Program-made: the position numbers and the translations under genes
Shown here: piece by piece, positions 22,819 through 32,846 of the stretch
Position numbering within the stretch: position 1 is the first letter of the stretch
Layout: the number at the start of each line of letters is the position of its first letter
The notes under the pieces: generated by a model
Seen by the model: only the letters and a program-made list of their open reading frames with translations
The model's database searches: none
Told to the model about the DNA's origin: nothing
Assembly: GCA_027475525.1 (NCBI GenBank)
Contig: JAMWFC010000055.1
Span: forward strand, 1,909,223-1,973,222
Reading direction: 5' to 3'
Origin: Macrolepiota albuminosa
Lineage: Eukaryota; Basidiomycota; Agaricomycetes; Agaricales; Agaricaceae
Length of the DNA stretch: 64,000 nucleotides

Positions 22819-25579
22819 CTAATCATTTTCTTCTTCTTCAACCAGAGTCAGCAAATCATCATCGTCCAATAATTCTGTTTCTTCAAGTTCTCTCAGCTTG
22901 GCGGTGTCGATATCTAGCGCTTCCAACGGCAAGTCAATCTGTTCTCTGGCAAGATATGGTAATAGGCAAAAGGCGGCAACAGGTCGATGCAGTACTGAAC
23001 CATCTAATTCACAGAGCACGTAAGCGCCTCCACGGTTACGAGAGATAACTACCAAAGGTCCCAAATAGCGCGGGCGCATTTTCTTGTTATATGAGGTTTC
23101 AATTTTGGAGTTGCGCATGAGTACTAGCGCTCCTCTCAGGAAGTTGTAATCTTTGATGGTAGCGCTATGCTTGGTTTCAAATCATAGGGCTGCTTGGTGA
23201 CGGGCGCTAAAGACTACCTCATGGAGTTGCTCTAAATCTTCTTTCCTTTGTTGGAGATCAATAGCTTGTCTGGCGATCAGATCGGTAGTCGCTAAGATAC
23301 TGTTGGGCGCTGGCTGAAGGTAGGTCGCTTCTATAATGTCGGCAGGGAGTAAAGGATGGGTGCCAGTAGCTGCATAATAAGGAGAACAACCCATGCGCTT
23401 ATGAATAGTAACTCTTTCTGACCAAAATACTGAATATGTTGCCTCACTCCAACGAGATTTGTCGCCATCGACTGCCTTGAAGAGCGCTTGCCAAACGTCA
23501 AAGTGTGGTCTCTCTACCAGGCCATTGGTGCGTTTGTTGTAGCCAGATACTTGAATGTGATGGATATTGTATTTCTTGGCGAGATAGGTTAGCGCTTTAA
23601 TAATGAGCACACCGTTATCCGTGACGATTTCTCTTAGCGCTCCCCAACAGCAAATGACGTCCTCAAATAGCCACTTGGCGACTGCCTCTGTATTTTCTCT
23701 TTGAAGCATTCGAAATTCAGGCCAGTGGATTAGCAAGCAACGACCTTGAATGATGTACTTGTAGCGACCAGATTTGGGCATGTGCATGGTATCGACATAG
23801 ATTTTGCTGAAGAGGGGAGCTGGCGTTGCAACGGTTGGCGGTATGAGCACTTGGCGTGTTTGTTGAATTTGGCAGAGGTGGCAAGTCCTAATGTACCAGG
23901 CGATGTCGGCACTAGCGTGTGGCCACCAGAATTGTTCTAGCAGAGAAGCTTGGGTAGCGTACAGACCTCTATGTCCTAGCTCGTCATGCATGGCACGCAG
24001 GACTCATAAGCGACTTCCTGGCTTGATGATCAGCTTGTGAGCGCCATCTCGATTTCATCGCCAAAGTCGGTTGTTGGTAAAGAAGAAATGGGTAGTATAG
24101 CAGATAAAGGTCGCGTATTGTTCATCGGTAAGGCCTGCGGGTCGCTTAAAGTCTTGTATCCATTGTTCAACTATTAACAAGCAACTGTCTTCCGTCTTTG
24201 CCTTGGCAGATCGGAGAACGGCATTGTAGGTCAGGTTTCTGCTGTCTTCTCTTAGCAGATGGGGTTCCTGTACGACTTTTACTGGAGGCAAGTCTTGTCC
24301 AAGGATGCTTGCCGTGTAGAATGTGAGGGGTGTGCTAAAGATCTCGGGGCGGTAAGGGACAATGGGATGTAGAAGGATGCTGGTAGGCTGTTGCCGTCGT
24401 AGTAGGGGGATTGGCTGTTGAATGAGGTGCACGAAACCATGTAGTCGGTCGATCCAGTCCTCGAAATCGCTATCAGCCTGTGGGTCCACTGCCGGGTCGC
24501 CAGGCTGCCGTGGTCGCCTAGAGAGTCCATCTGGTCTGTGGAAAGAGCTCTTGACGTGTACCAACTCAAAGTGAAACATGAGGATAGCGACTACCCACCG
24601 GTTCATGCTAGCAGATGGCTGGATATTGGGGTTCTGCAGCATGCCTTTGATGTACCTAGCGTCGACTTCAACAATAAGGTTCCGCACGCCAATCAAATAC
24701 ATCTTTAGCGCCCGGAAGGCTTTGAAGAGTCCATAGAGCTCTAGCTTAGGCTGACTGTAGCGAGATTCCCAGTCGTTTAGCATGATAGACCCAAAGTGGT
24801 TGTAGCATCGCTGTTTCCGATTGTCGCTAAGGCACTGGCACAAGAAGTAGCCAACGGCAATGTATGAGGTATCCACCGCCAAGATAACAGGGTCGGCAGA
24901 GGTATAATCGATGGGGACTAGGAGCTTGGTGTCTTGTAGGGCTTTTACCAAATTGTGTTGAGCGGTAACCTGGTCGGGCCCAAATTCAAAAGGCTCGTTA
25001 GCGTGGGTGAGTCGGTTAAGGGCATGTGCGCGATGGGCAAAATTCTTGACGAATATCCTGAGAACGCCAATGGTACCAAGAAAGGTGCGAACTTCAGATA
25101 AGTTGCGGCAAGGGCCCCATCGCTCCAAGAGTGCTAAGCAAGACTCGTTGGGAATGCGACTGTTGGGAGTGCATATGTGACCAAGTATTTTGAACCTTGG
25201 TGCGCAAAGGAGGAGTTTGTGGCCGCTAAAGGTTCCACCGCTATACTTCATACGTTGGAGAACTTGGTTAAGCAGCTGGAAAAACTCCCATAGCGCTAAG
25301 CAAATGTTGGAGTTGTCTGGATGGGTCGCCGGTAAGCCGTTTACGAGTCGCCAGTCTTTGGGGCCTTTGACACCAACGTCATCAATGAAGCTAAGGACAT
25401 TATGCGGTATCTTGGGTTGGAGGATGAAAGTGATGTCGTCATGGAATATAGGGACTGAGTTTGTCCAGCCCATCGGCAAGGTAACTAGGCATAACGCACC
25501 AAACAGAGTTTGAAAAGTGGTGAGGTCTCAGGAAGAAGGGTGTATCAGACGTTCATCGTAGCCAACGTAAAGGTCAAGG

Positions 25580-25584
25580 GTGGC
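25580..25584 (+). repeat. TSD of solo LTR 2 (left)
   Basis: gtggc, repeated at 26104-26108. Confidence 0.9.
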
Positions 25585-26103
25585 TGTCAGGGGACTCCTC
25601 ATTCCTTTCTTCTTTCACTCTTTATTTCTTCACTCTCCTTTCATTCACTTCCTTATTTCTTCTATCATTCTCTCATTTTGCTGTTACTACTTTTTCAACA
25701 CTATCTGTTAGTACTATTCTCAACCTTTGAGGTGCTCTGGTTCTTTAGCTATCACTCAGACAAGTGTGGGCCCTTCAGCACTGCTTCCAGACTGCCTATA
25801 TAAGCCGGAGTTTGCCTTTCTGACTTCTAAAGTCCGGAGTTTTCCTGCCTTATTTGCACAGTTGTTTGGTTAGTCAATTTTTGAGTTTTTAAGGTTTTGT
25901 TGTACTGTACAGTTGTTTCCCACGCTTCAGAGGCCCCAGAAGCGTCCAACCTGGCATAGGGAATCCCCAGACTTGTTCTCTTTAGATCTCCCTCTGCCAG
26001 GTGAGTAGCTACCTTGATATTGTCAGTATATATTCTAATACACTTTGGATCTCCCTCTGCCAGCTGTGTGACTGAGCCACAGCCTCTAGAGATCGCCCTT
26101 ACA
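25585..26103. mobile_element. Solo LTR 2 (family G4) inside the G1 RT gene
   Basis: 519 bp with tgtcaggggac...cgcccttaca ends and the perfect 5-bp TSD gtggc. Same family as 14712-15229. It interrupts the G1 RT frame between the GRICGAT and DLYVGYDER segments, which join cleanly once one TSD copy is removed. A TATA box (tatataa, 25797-25803) is intact, so a weak promoter is possible. Confidence 0.95.
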
Positions 26104-26108
26104 GTGGC
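26104..26108 (+). repeat. TSD of solo LTR 2 (right)
   Basis: gtggc, identical to 25580-25584. Confidence 0.9.
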
Positions 26109-27064
26109 GCCACAAATGCGCCCGGCAAAGGACTCGGCAACATGGTCAGGGAAAGGCGGTATGCCAGAGTGTCATATTGTAACCCTATTCAGCAGCTCGA
26201 GACTGTGAACTATTCATAGATTGCTGTTCTTTTTGAGGACACAGAACCATTGGGAGCGGTAAGAGCTATTGGAGGGTTCGTAGATGCCAGCCTTTATCTT
26301 GGTCCTAATAATTTGGCAGACCTCGGCTTCGATTCCAGGCAGTAACGGTTGGTTGTGCTTAGTCCACGGCACATGAGGAATGGTCAGGATTATAACAGGC
26401 GGGAAGAAGTCTGTTTGCAGGCTGCTGCGTTCTGAGTCCTCCCAAGTGAAGGCTTTATCTTGCTTAGCGACGAGATCGGTAAGAACTTTCAACTCATCTT
26501 TGGTCAAAAATCCTGTGTCATGCTCCTTGGCGAACTGCTGCTGGCGTTCTGCGGTAAAACGTCCTGTGGGCTGAAAGGGTGGCAAATTCAGTGATAAAGC
26601 TGGCATGTTGGCAAGCGGGTCGCCAATGATCTGGCGCTTGATTCTAAACGTCTCGGGAGAGTGCGTAGCGACGGGTTTTGTTTTAAGCGCAACTGGCTTA
26701 TATTTCTTTTTAACTTGTACCCCTTTCCTTTTGGGAGCGTTAGCTTGGTTATATACAAAAGTGGAAAGGGGAACTGTAGCCTGAGGGGCGGCAAGTCCAA
26801 GAACGGCAGGAGACGATGCTCTGGGAAGGGTAGTGAGATAAGTATTTGTAAACGCAACGTTTTGAAATGATTCGGAAGCGGTAAGGTACAAGTACGCTAG
26901 AGTGGAGTTGGTAATGTTTGGGTTTTTCTGGGAAAGCTCAGCATTGGTAGCGGATAAGGGAATTAAAACTTCTTTGTCAAGACAAGCAGTAGACATAATA
27001 TTTACAAGACCAGTTGAATGGTCATATTCCAGCGTTAGCGCCACATCTCCATGATTGTCGCCAA

Positions 27065-29241
27065 TCACCTCCTCAATGGTCTGTGAAAACACTGGTGGGG
27101 AGGCTTGTTGGCGTGTTGGTTGGTAAATTCCGGGGGCTTAGTGTGGGTGCCTTTTCGTTGTCCCCTAGGGAACGTTGGCACCGTTCGTTGGATTCCGGAA
27201 TTTGGGTCGCTAATTGTTAGGGTTGTTTTGTCATCGGTAACAGTCTTGATGACTGATCGCGCCAAGACGTCGAAGGGTCTGCTGAGAAGTAAATCATATG
27301 CTGGGGAGCGTAAAATGTGTATCTGGAGGTAAAAAGTAATGTCGCCAAGGGTGCAGGGCACATTCTTGGCGAGACCTAGGGATCTGTCCACCGTACCGTT
27401 AGCGCTCTGCATGTTTAATATCACCGTAGAGTCATAAATGAGACCCAAATCGTTAGCGACTTCAGCTGCCATAGAAATGATTTGAGACCCGCTATCCACA
27501 ATTGCCTCTACCTCGTGCTTATTGTCTACAGTTAGCACGACTGAGCAAATAGCGTGCAATTCTTGAGCGACGGTAAGGATTGCCGGGTCTTCTCCATGTT
27601 CTACTGACCTAAGATAGGTCTCCACTGAGTCCACAGAGGTGGCGTTAGCGATGGTATCAGCAGGAGAGGCTTCAGTGTCCAGAGAGTCGACGGTGACGGA
27701 AAAACCGGGAAGCACGTCGTCGAGGTCCTTGACCTCGGCAACGGTTGTTGCCAAGGGTCGTTGAGGAGTGACTGCCGTCTTGACTTGGTTGCGAACGTCA
27801 GGAGCAATACTACAAAGTCCTTCAACTAATAAGGTAACGGCGGTTTTCATAATGCGGCTAAAGATGTGGTTTGATTTTTCGATGTTGAAAATTGGCGCAG
27901 TAGGTCGGTAGCCACCTTCAGTACGCTTCTTGGGAGTGGCAAAATTTTGTTGTGCGGGTGCGTGATAATGGTCGGGAATCCCTGAGTAGGGATGGAGAGG
28001 CGGCAAAGGTGGTTCAGGAGCGGCAGAGGACGACAATGGTTCTGGTGTGGTAGCTGGCAGGGCGGCAGGAGCGGGAGGCATTGGCTTATATCCTTTGAGA
28101 GGCTGTTTAGGCTGCTTAACTTCAACTCCATCAAAGACCTGATTTTTGAGCGAATCCAATTCCTGTTGTAGCTTGGCGATACGCTCTTCCCACGAGAAAG
28201 TAGGGTGGTCGCCAACGCTGTTGAAGTGTAAGACCTCGTGGATCATTTGCTGTTGGGTCGCCTGTTCAGGGTCGGGGTTGGCGTTGCCAGAGAGTGTGCC
28301 GGTAATGATTTGTCCTGGGTTGTGCCTATGCCATTCATCAACTCACTCCTGGAAGGACTTCTTGTCTGGGTAGTTGGGAATGGTGGCGCCAGTGGTAAGA
28401 ACTATCTTGCCGTCGATAGCCCTTTGAATTCTTCCTTGCCAAATGTAATTTTCGAGAGTAACGCAGCATCCTCTAGTCATAGTGTGGCCAATTTCCCTGC
28501 AAAAGTGGCAAGGGCCTGGCATGGGTACATTAGCGGGTTGGTTAGCAGTGAGATTGGTCGTGATCATAGTTTCAATATGTGTCATCATGGATGCAACGGC
28601 AGCGGTAATGGCAGCGTTGAGATCCTCCTTCTTAACGAAGTTGGCAGCAGGAGGTGGGATGGGAATTATACCGTTAGTTCGCTCAGGTGGTGGGCTTGTC
28701 CTAGCGCGTTGCAGCCCAACGCCAGTGTCTGTCCCCTTGAGAACCCACTTACCAGCTTCAAAGACATCAGCAACGTTATAGGGCTCGTCCGGGTGATGGG
28801 CCTGATGAACTATCTCTAGGCGACGAGCAATACGAGTCCAAAGCGAAGTTGGGATGCCTTGTTGGAATAGGCAACGTTCCTCATTAATGTATAGCTTGCC
28901 GTTTTGTACTAACCACCTAGTGATCTTCTGGAATTCGCGGTAATACGTGGAGAATGCGCCAAGAGACGATGTGCCATTGTTGAATGATTCCTGTACTAAT
29001 TTCTGCAGCTTGTTTACCGAGTATCGGGTAGCTTCTTCAGCGCCAGGGTACAACTGGATTACTGCCGTCTTCCAGCCTTCATACGAAGCGCCTTGGGCTG
29101 GAACTGGTGGGGCGGCAGGAACAAAGATGGCAAACTCGGCGAGACCTGTCCACGTTTCTGCCGTGTCATATGACACGTACCTTGCCACGTACTCTTTCAT
29201 CTGCATGTGGTCGGTAATGTTACAATCTCTGAATAAATACT
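27065..29241 (-). pseudogene. G1 gag (main part) and protease
   Basis: Minus-strand frame continuing from the gag start at 40483 after the nested G2 is skipped. It holds a capsid-like region (TAETW, LQKLVQESFNN, about 28.7-29.2 kb), a zinc knuckle CHFCREIGHTMTRGC (CX2CX4HX5C), a TGA at 28343-28345 where Arg is likely, and then a retropepsin. The protease has VDSGSQI as its active site and AYDLLLSRPFDV as its second conserved strand. The frame ends with TGA at 27065-27067. It overlaps the pol frame by about 70 nt, so a -1 shift, natural or mutational, is needed to reach pol. Confidence 0.88.
29237..29241 (+). repeat. TSD of nested G2 (left)
   Basis: atact, repeated at 40376-40380. Confidence 0.93.
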
Positions 29242-29475
29242 TGTAATGAAGTTACAGGAATTGTGAGAGCTTAGGTTCACACTGCACAGAATCAGACCAG
29301 TCCGGTCTATTGACTATGTAGTATCAACACAAAATAAGCTGCTTTGTAAGCAGCTGGTAAAACTATTTATATACTAATGTAAATAATATTATATTATAAT
29401 AAATATAATATAATATTTACTATTATACAGTAAGTAAAGCTATGTGGCCAACACCACATAGCGGACTACGCTACA
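29242..29475 (-). repeat. G2 3' LTR
   Basis: 234 bp. It differs from the 5' LTR by a 7-bp extension in an AT repeat (aatataat) and a few substitutions, so insertion was fairly recent relative to the rest of the locus. Confidence 0.95.
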
Positions 29476-29488
29476 CACCCCCCAATTA
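29476..29488 (-). other. G2 polypurine tract
   Basis: The plus strand reads caccccccaatta beside the LTR, so the minus strand has ggggggtg directly before the 3' LTR. Confidence 0.7.
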
Positions 29489-29520
29489 GACCGAGCTACG
29501 GTCTTGAGATAATATGACGG

Positions 29521-31149
29521 TCATGCCGTCGGTAAGTCAGGGACGGGGGCAATGGGAGAGTCCCCAGGCTCCTGGAATGGATCGGCGGTCACGTCGTCCA
29601 TGTCGTAGTCAAGGAGTTCATCCTTGGGTGCGGGCGCATAGGAAGTGCCCGAAGGCCCTGCGACGGGCAGGGAATCATCATAGTCCTGGAGGGGGGACAG
29701 TGTGAGACTGGGGTCGAAGGTCGACCCCAGGACAGGTGGTTGGGGATCAGGAAGATCCCCAGTGTCGGATGGGTACTGGCGCGTCCAGATCTCGCAGGCA
29801 TGAATGTCTTGCCCAATGAGGAGGTACATCCCCTTGTTGAGTGCCTCGTCGTAAGCACGACGACTGTCCTGCTGCTGGAGCATCAGGCGTTGGCGATCGC
29901 CAATGGTGGCCTCGCGCCACCTATCCCACTGAGCGATGGACTGGGGTGTACCGTAGTGGTCAAGGCGTTGTAGCCTCTCGTCGTCGATAGCGGCCGCCTC
30001 GTTGTAGAGCCAGCTGTCGCTGAAGAATAAATGGGCCAAATAGGTGACCCCATAAGTGTACGCATGGTCAGCCCAGCTGACCGGGATTTGATTATAAAGA
30101 AGGACGCGTAACGTGTCCAAAGTGGTGAACACGGAAGCTGACGCTTCCGGGATGTCCACAGCCCAAGCCTCGAAGTTAGAGTCGTCAGTGTGGAGGGGCA
30201 CAAAGACTTGCTCCGTGGCCGCCTCGTACTCAGCCACGGCCTCTTTGTAGAGGCCTGGCCGGGCGAATACGTAGGCCAGGTACTTGTGTACCGTGGCCTT
30301 GGAGGCGCGGCTGGCGCTGAGGGCACGTACAAGCGCAAACCCAAAGAGGCTGCGCCAATGAATGCGCATGGCACGGTCCATGGCCAGACCGGTCCATACG
30401 TTGGACGTCCCAGGACGTCCATAGAGAAGGGTGTATGAGCCCAGGTAGTTCAAAGCAAATGGTTGCTTTAGATCAGGGGGGGTAAGGCCGACAAAGGCAA
30501 TTTTCCCTCCCTCTTTGCGGCGATAGAGCCGCGATGGCACAATCATTCGTGGGACGTTCTCCCGCTCCTCTGGACTCGCGAAGGGTACCGCGATGGTCCT
30601 ATACTCGACCTCATCAAGTAAATGAGACATAGCTCTGTCTCGGGCAGTAGGGTGGCAGTTGAGCGCCACCCGCTTGAATTTGTTGAGCAAGAGGTAGCCC
30701 AACTGATGCTGACAAATCGGCGTAAACTGGTTGTTAACCAGTGCATGAAGTCGGCGGACTTCTCGAGAACTGCAGGAAAACCCGTGAGGTGCCACTTGGT
30801 ACACCTTACTGTTGTGGGGCGTTGCCGCGGTGTTGCCCTTTTTATTGTCCTCGAAGGACCTGGCTGCGCGGGCTTCTTGCCTGACGAAGATGGTATTGGT
30901 CACTGGCGACCAACAGAATTGGGGAGCTAACCCCGCACCAAAGAATGAGTTTTGGCGCTCAATAGTGTGATCGCGATAGATCACAACACCGAGTGCATCA
31001 GGGATGCGCCCGGTTTGGTCCTCAAGGAGGGCAGCTCCTCGCTTGGTGCTGTCCTGCGCCCGACGTTCCATCTTGGCCCGTCGATTGCTGTTGCGCCGTT
31101 TGCGCACCATACGTTGTGCCGCCGTCTCGTGCGGCACAGGGGATTCCAT
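29521..31149 (-). CDS. G2 accessory ORF Y, 542 aa, unknown function
   Basis: Stop-free frame from ATG at 31149. The N-terminus is very basic (MVRKRRNSNRRAKMERRAQD), suggesting nuclear or nucleic-acid binding. The middle (about residues 60-430) is a mixed, probably folded helical region. The C-terminal 100 residues are acidic and Pro-rich (DYDDSLPVAGPSG, LLDYDMDDV). I see no signal peptide or membrane segment, so it is not an obvious envelope protein. It lies downstream of pol, where env or other accessory genes sit in some Ty3/gypsy elements, on the same strand as pol. It is in frame with ORF X, which ends in a TGA 8 codons upstream, so X and Y may once have been one protein. No family recognised. 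Confidence 0.7.
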   Translation of the reverse strand: MESPVPHETAAQRMVRKRRNSNRRAKMERRAQDSTKRGAALLEDQTGRIPDALGVVIYRDHTIERQNSFFGAGLAPQFCWSPVTNTIFVRQEARAARSFEDNKKGNTAATPHNSKVYQVAPHGFSCSSREVRRLHALVNNQFTPICQHQLGYLLLNKFKRVALNCHPTARDRAMSHLLDEVEYRTIAVPFASPEERENVPRMIVPSRLYRRKEGGKIAFVGLTPPDLKQPFALNYLGSYTLLYGRPGTSNVWTGLAMDRAMRIHWRSLFGFALVRALSASRASKATVHKYLAYVFARPGLYKEAVAEYEAATEQVFVPLHTDDSNFEAWAVDIPEASASVFTTLDTLRVLLYNQIPVSWADHAYTYGVTYLAHLFFSDSWLYNEAAAIDDERLQRLDHYGTPQSIAQWDRWREATIGDRQRLMLQQQDSRRAYDEALNKGMYLLIGQDIHACEIWTRQYPSDTGDLPDPQPPVLGSTFDPSLTLSPLQDYDDSLPVAGPSGTSYAPAPKDELLDYDMDDVTADPFQEPGDSPIAPVPDLPTA

Positions 31150-31173
31150 ACGAGCCTCTTCAGGCTCCTTGTA

Positions 31174-32744
31174 TCAATCATCATTGGAGGGCGGGGAGGG
31201 CAGCCTCTCTGGCTCTGACTTCTCAGACCGTGGGTCCATAGCCCACACACACCGCGGAAGTCGGGCTGGTGGGCCCTCTACCAGTATAGCGGGTAAAAAG
31301 GGGATGTTAGCCCCTGGGGCCCCTTTCGGGGCGTCCTCGGGGAAGTGCACGTTGATGTACACGTGCCCTTCCAGTTGCTTACCCCGATGATCCTTTCGGG
31401 GTTGTGAGGCCTTGGCCTCGGTGGGGCGTGTGCTCACGCCCCTGGAACTCTGCTCCCCAGATTCCGTGGTGGACACCATGGATACTAGTCGTGACAATGC
31501 AACCTCAGACACGCTGCTGGCGAGGCGCTGGATAAGCCGGGGGGCGGCAGGAGCAGGGACATCTTCATAGGGAAGGATGTCCCATCCTAGGCCGGCCTCC
31601 CGGCCGGAGGCAGCAACACTCGACTTGATTGAGCAGAAGGGCGCGTCCTCCACTCCTTGCTGACGCACCCTTTTGCTGGAGTCGGTGTCCCAACTCGGGG
31701 GTGTAGTCTGCCGCTTACGAGCGGCCGAAAGGGCAAGGAGATCAGTTTTGCGCTGGGCACGCATATGATCCATGTCGTCCATCATCCGGCAGATGAGGAC
31801 GACTGCCTCCGCATCGCGGAGGAATGCTGACTCTGCGGGTACATCGTACCCGTTATCTCCCAGACGTTGGAGAAGGGTAGCCAGGACTAAGTCCTGGTTG
31901 AGACTGGGCTTGACAGCCCGTGCTTTTCCTTTGTCGCGTCGAGGATGCAACTCTTCTTCCGAGCTGGGCTCGGATTGGTGCGGCATTTCCAGCCGCTGTA
32001 GCAAGGAGAGCTTGGCCAAGCTCTCCGTCGGCGCATCAGCCGATGAACTGATGCTCCGTTCTGTATTGAGAGTTTCTGTACTCTCAATGGCCGTGGTGGC
32101 CTGCACGAGGAATGCTTTGTGTCCCTCTAGATTGTCAATTGGTGCTGTGGTCAACAGGGAAATCGACCGGCCGCCCTTGGCTTGCGACTCATGCGAGTCG
32201 CTGTACTGGGGCATTGTGCCCCAAGCCCCCATCCAAGCTGGGGGGTACGGCATCATTACGGGCACACCACCCATCCCAGGGTAGTGCGCCGGGGCAGTAA
32301 ACTGGGGAAAAGGATGTGTCCCCAGTTGCCCTGTTGCCGGTACGGGGGCAAGCTGCCTCCATGCCGACGCTGCTTGGGGGCTGACTAGCCCCCCGTAGGC
32401 CTGTTGCTGGGATTGGCCCTCAGTGTGATGTGGCGCATAAGCGCCCGATACTGGTTGTTGGGGCTGATAGCTGCCCACAGGTGCGTTCTGGGGCATGAAG
32501 TTGCCCTGCATGGATTGAAGTGGCGGATAGCCACTGATCACCAGCTGCTGCGGCAAGTAGCCTGCCGCTGGTGGTTGCTGCTGCTGTGGGAAGCCCACAG
32601 CTGGTTGCGATTGTCCCCACTGGGGCGCATTTTGGGCGAGCAGGGGAGCCATCTGCCCCCCCCTTCAGCCGACGGTAAGACCGACGGCGTACTCTCAAAC
32701 TGCTGCTGCTGCTGTTCACTCAAGTCCACGGGCATGTTGTCCAT
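31174..32744 (-). pseudogene. G2 accessory ORF X, Gln/Pro-rich protein of unknown function
   Basis: The frame opens at ATG 32744 (MDNMPVDLSEQQQQQ) and meets a run of eight G near 32656. There it must shift by one to continue as MAPLLAQNAPQWGQ (ATG at 32652). About 150 residues of Gln/Pro/Gly/Tyr-rich, low-complexity sequence follow. Next comes a charged part with DKGKARAVKPSLNQ and a region listing DNGYDVPAESAFLRDAEAV, MMDDMDHMRAQRKTD. The frame stops at TGA 31174-31176 and would read on into ORF Y. The chance that the G-run is a sequencing or polishing error is real. It begins about 100 nt after the pol stop, on the same strand. Function unknown; the Q-rich part could phase-separate or act in transcription (speculation). 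Confidence 0.6.
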
Positions 32745-32846
32745 GGTTGGGGAAAAAAGCGAAAAAGAAATTTCGCCTTTTAAGACGTGTTTCAGCCACA
32801 GCTGCTGACCAACTCAGCCAAGCCGCAATCGGCATTGCCAATCAAA

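Larger units (their letters stand above)
22819..27137 (-). pseudogene. G1 pol: reverse transcriptase, RNase H, integrase
   Basis: One minus-strand frame, interrupted by the solo LTR at 25585-26103. It opens upstream of 27092 in a frame shifted by one from Gag-protease. RT: the YIDD box reads F-I-D-D (GAT GAC at 25378-25383), preceded by PMGWTNSVPIFHDD. RNase H: LAVDTSYIAVGYFLCQ, KLELYGLFKAF, EVDARYIKG. Integrase: HHCC zinc motif (HDELGH to CHLCQ, about 23.9 kb), then the DDE residues in YVDTMHMP, VTDNG and LVERPH. A GPY/F-like segment (RPRYLGPLVV) and an acidic tail follow; no chromodomain is seen. In-frame TGA codons lie at 26214, 26172, 25528, 24055, 24003 and 23182 (first base on the plus strand). 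In context each stands where Arg is plausible, so they look like CGA-to-TGA changes. Confidence 0.9.

Noticed and set aside
29521..31149. G2 ORF Y as a retroviral-type envelope
   Set aside because: No signal peptide, membrane anchor or Cys pattern is visible; the ends are basic and acidic instead.
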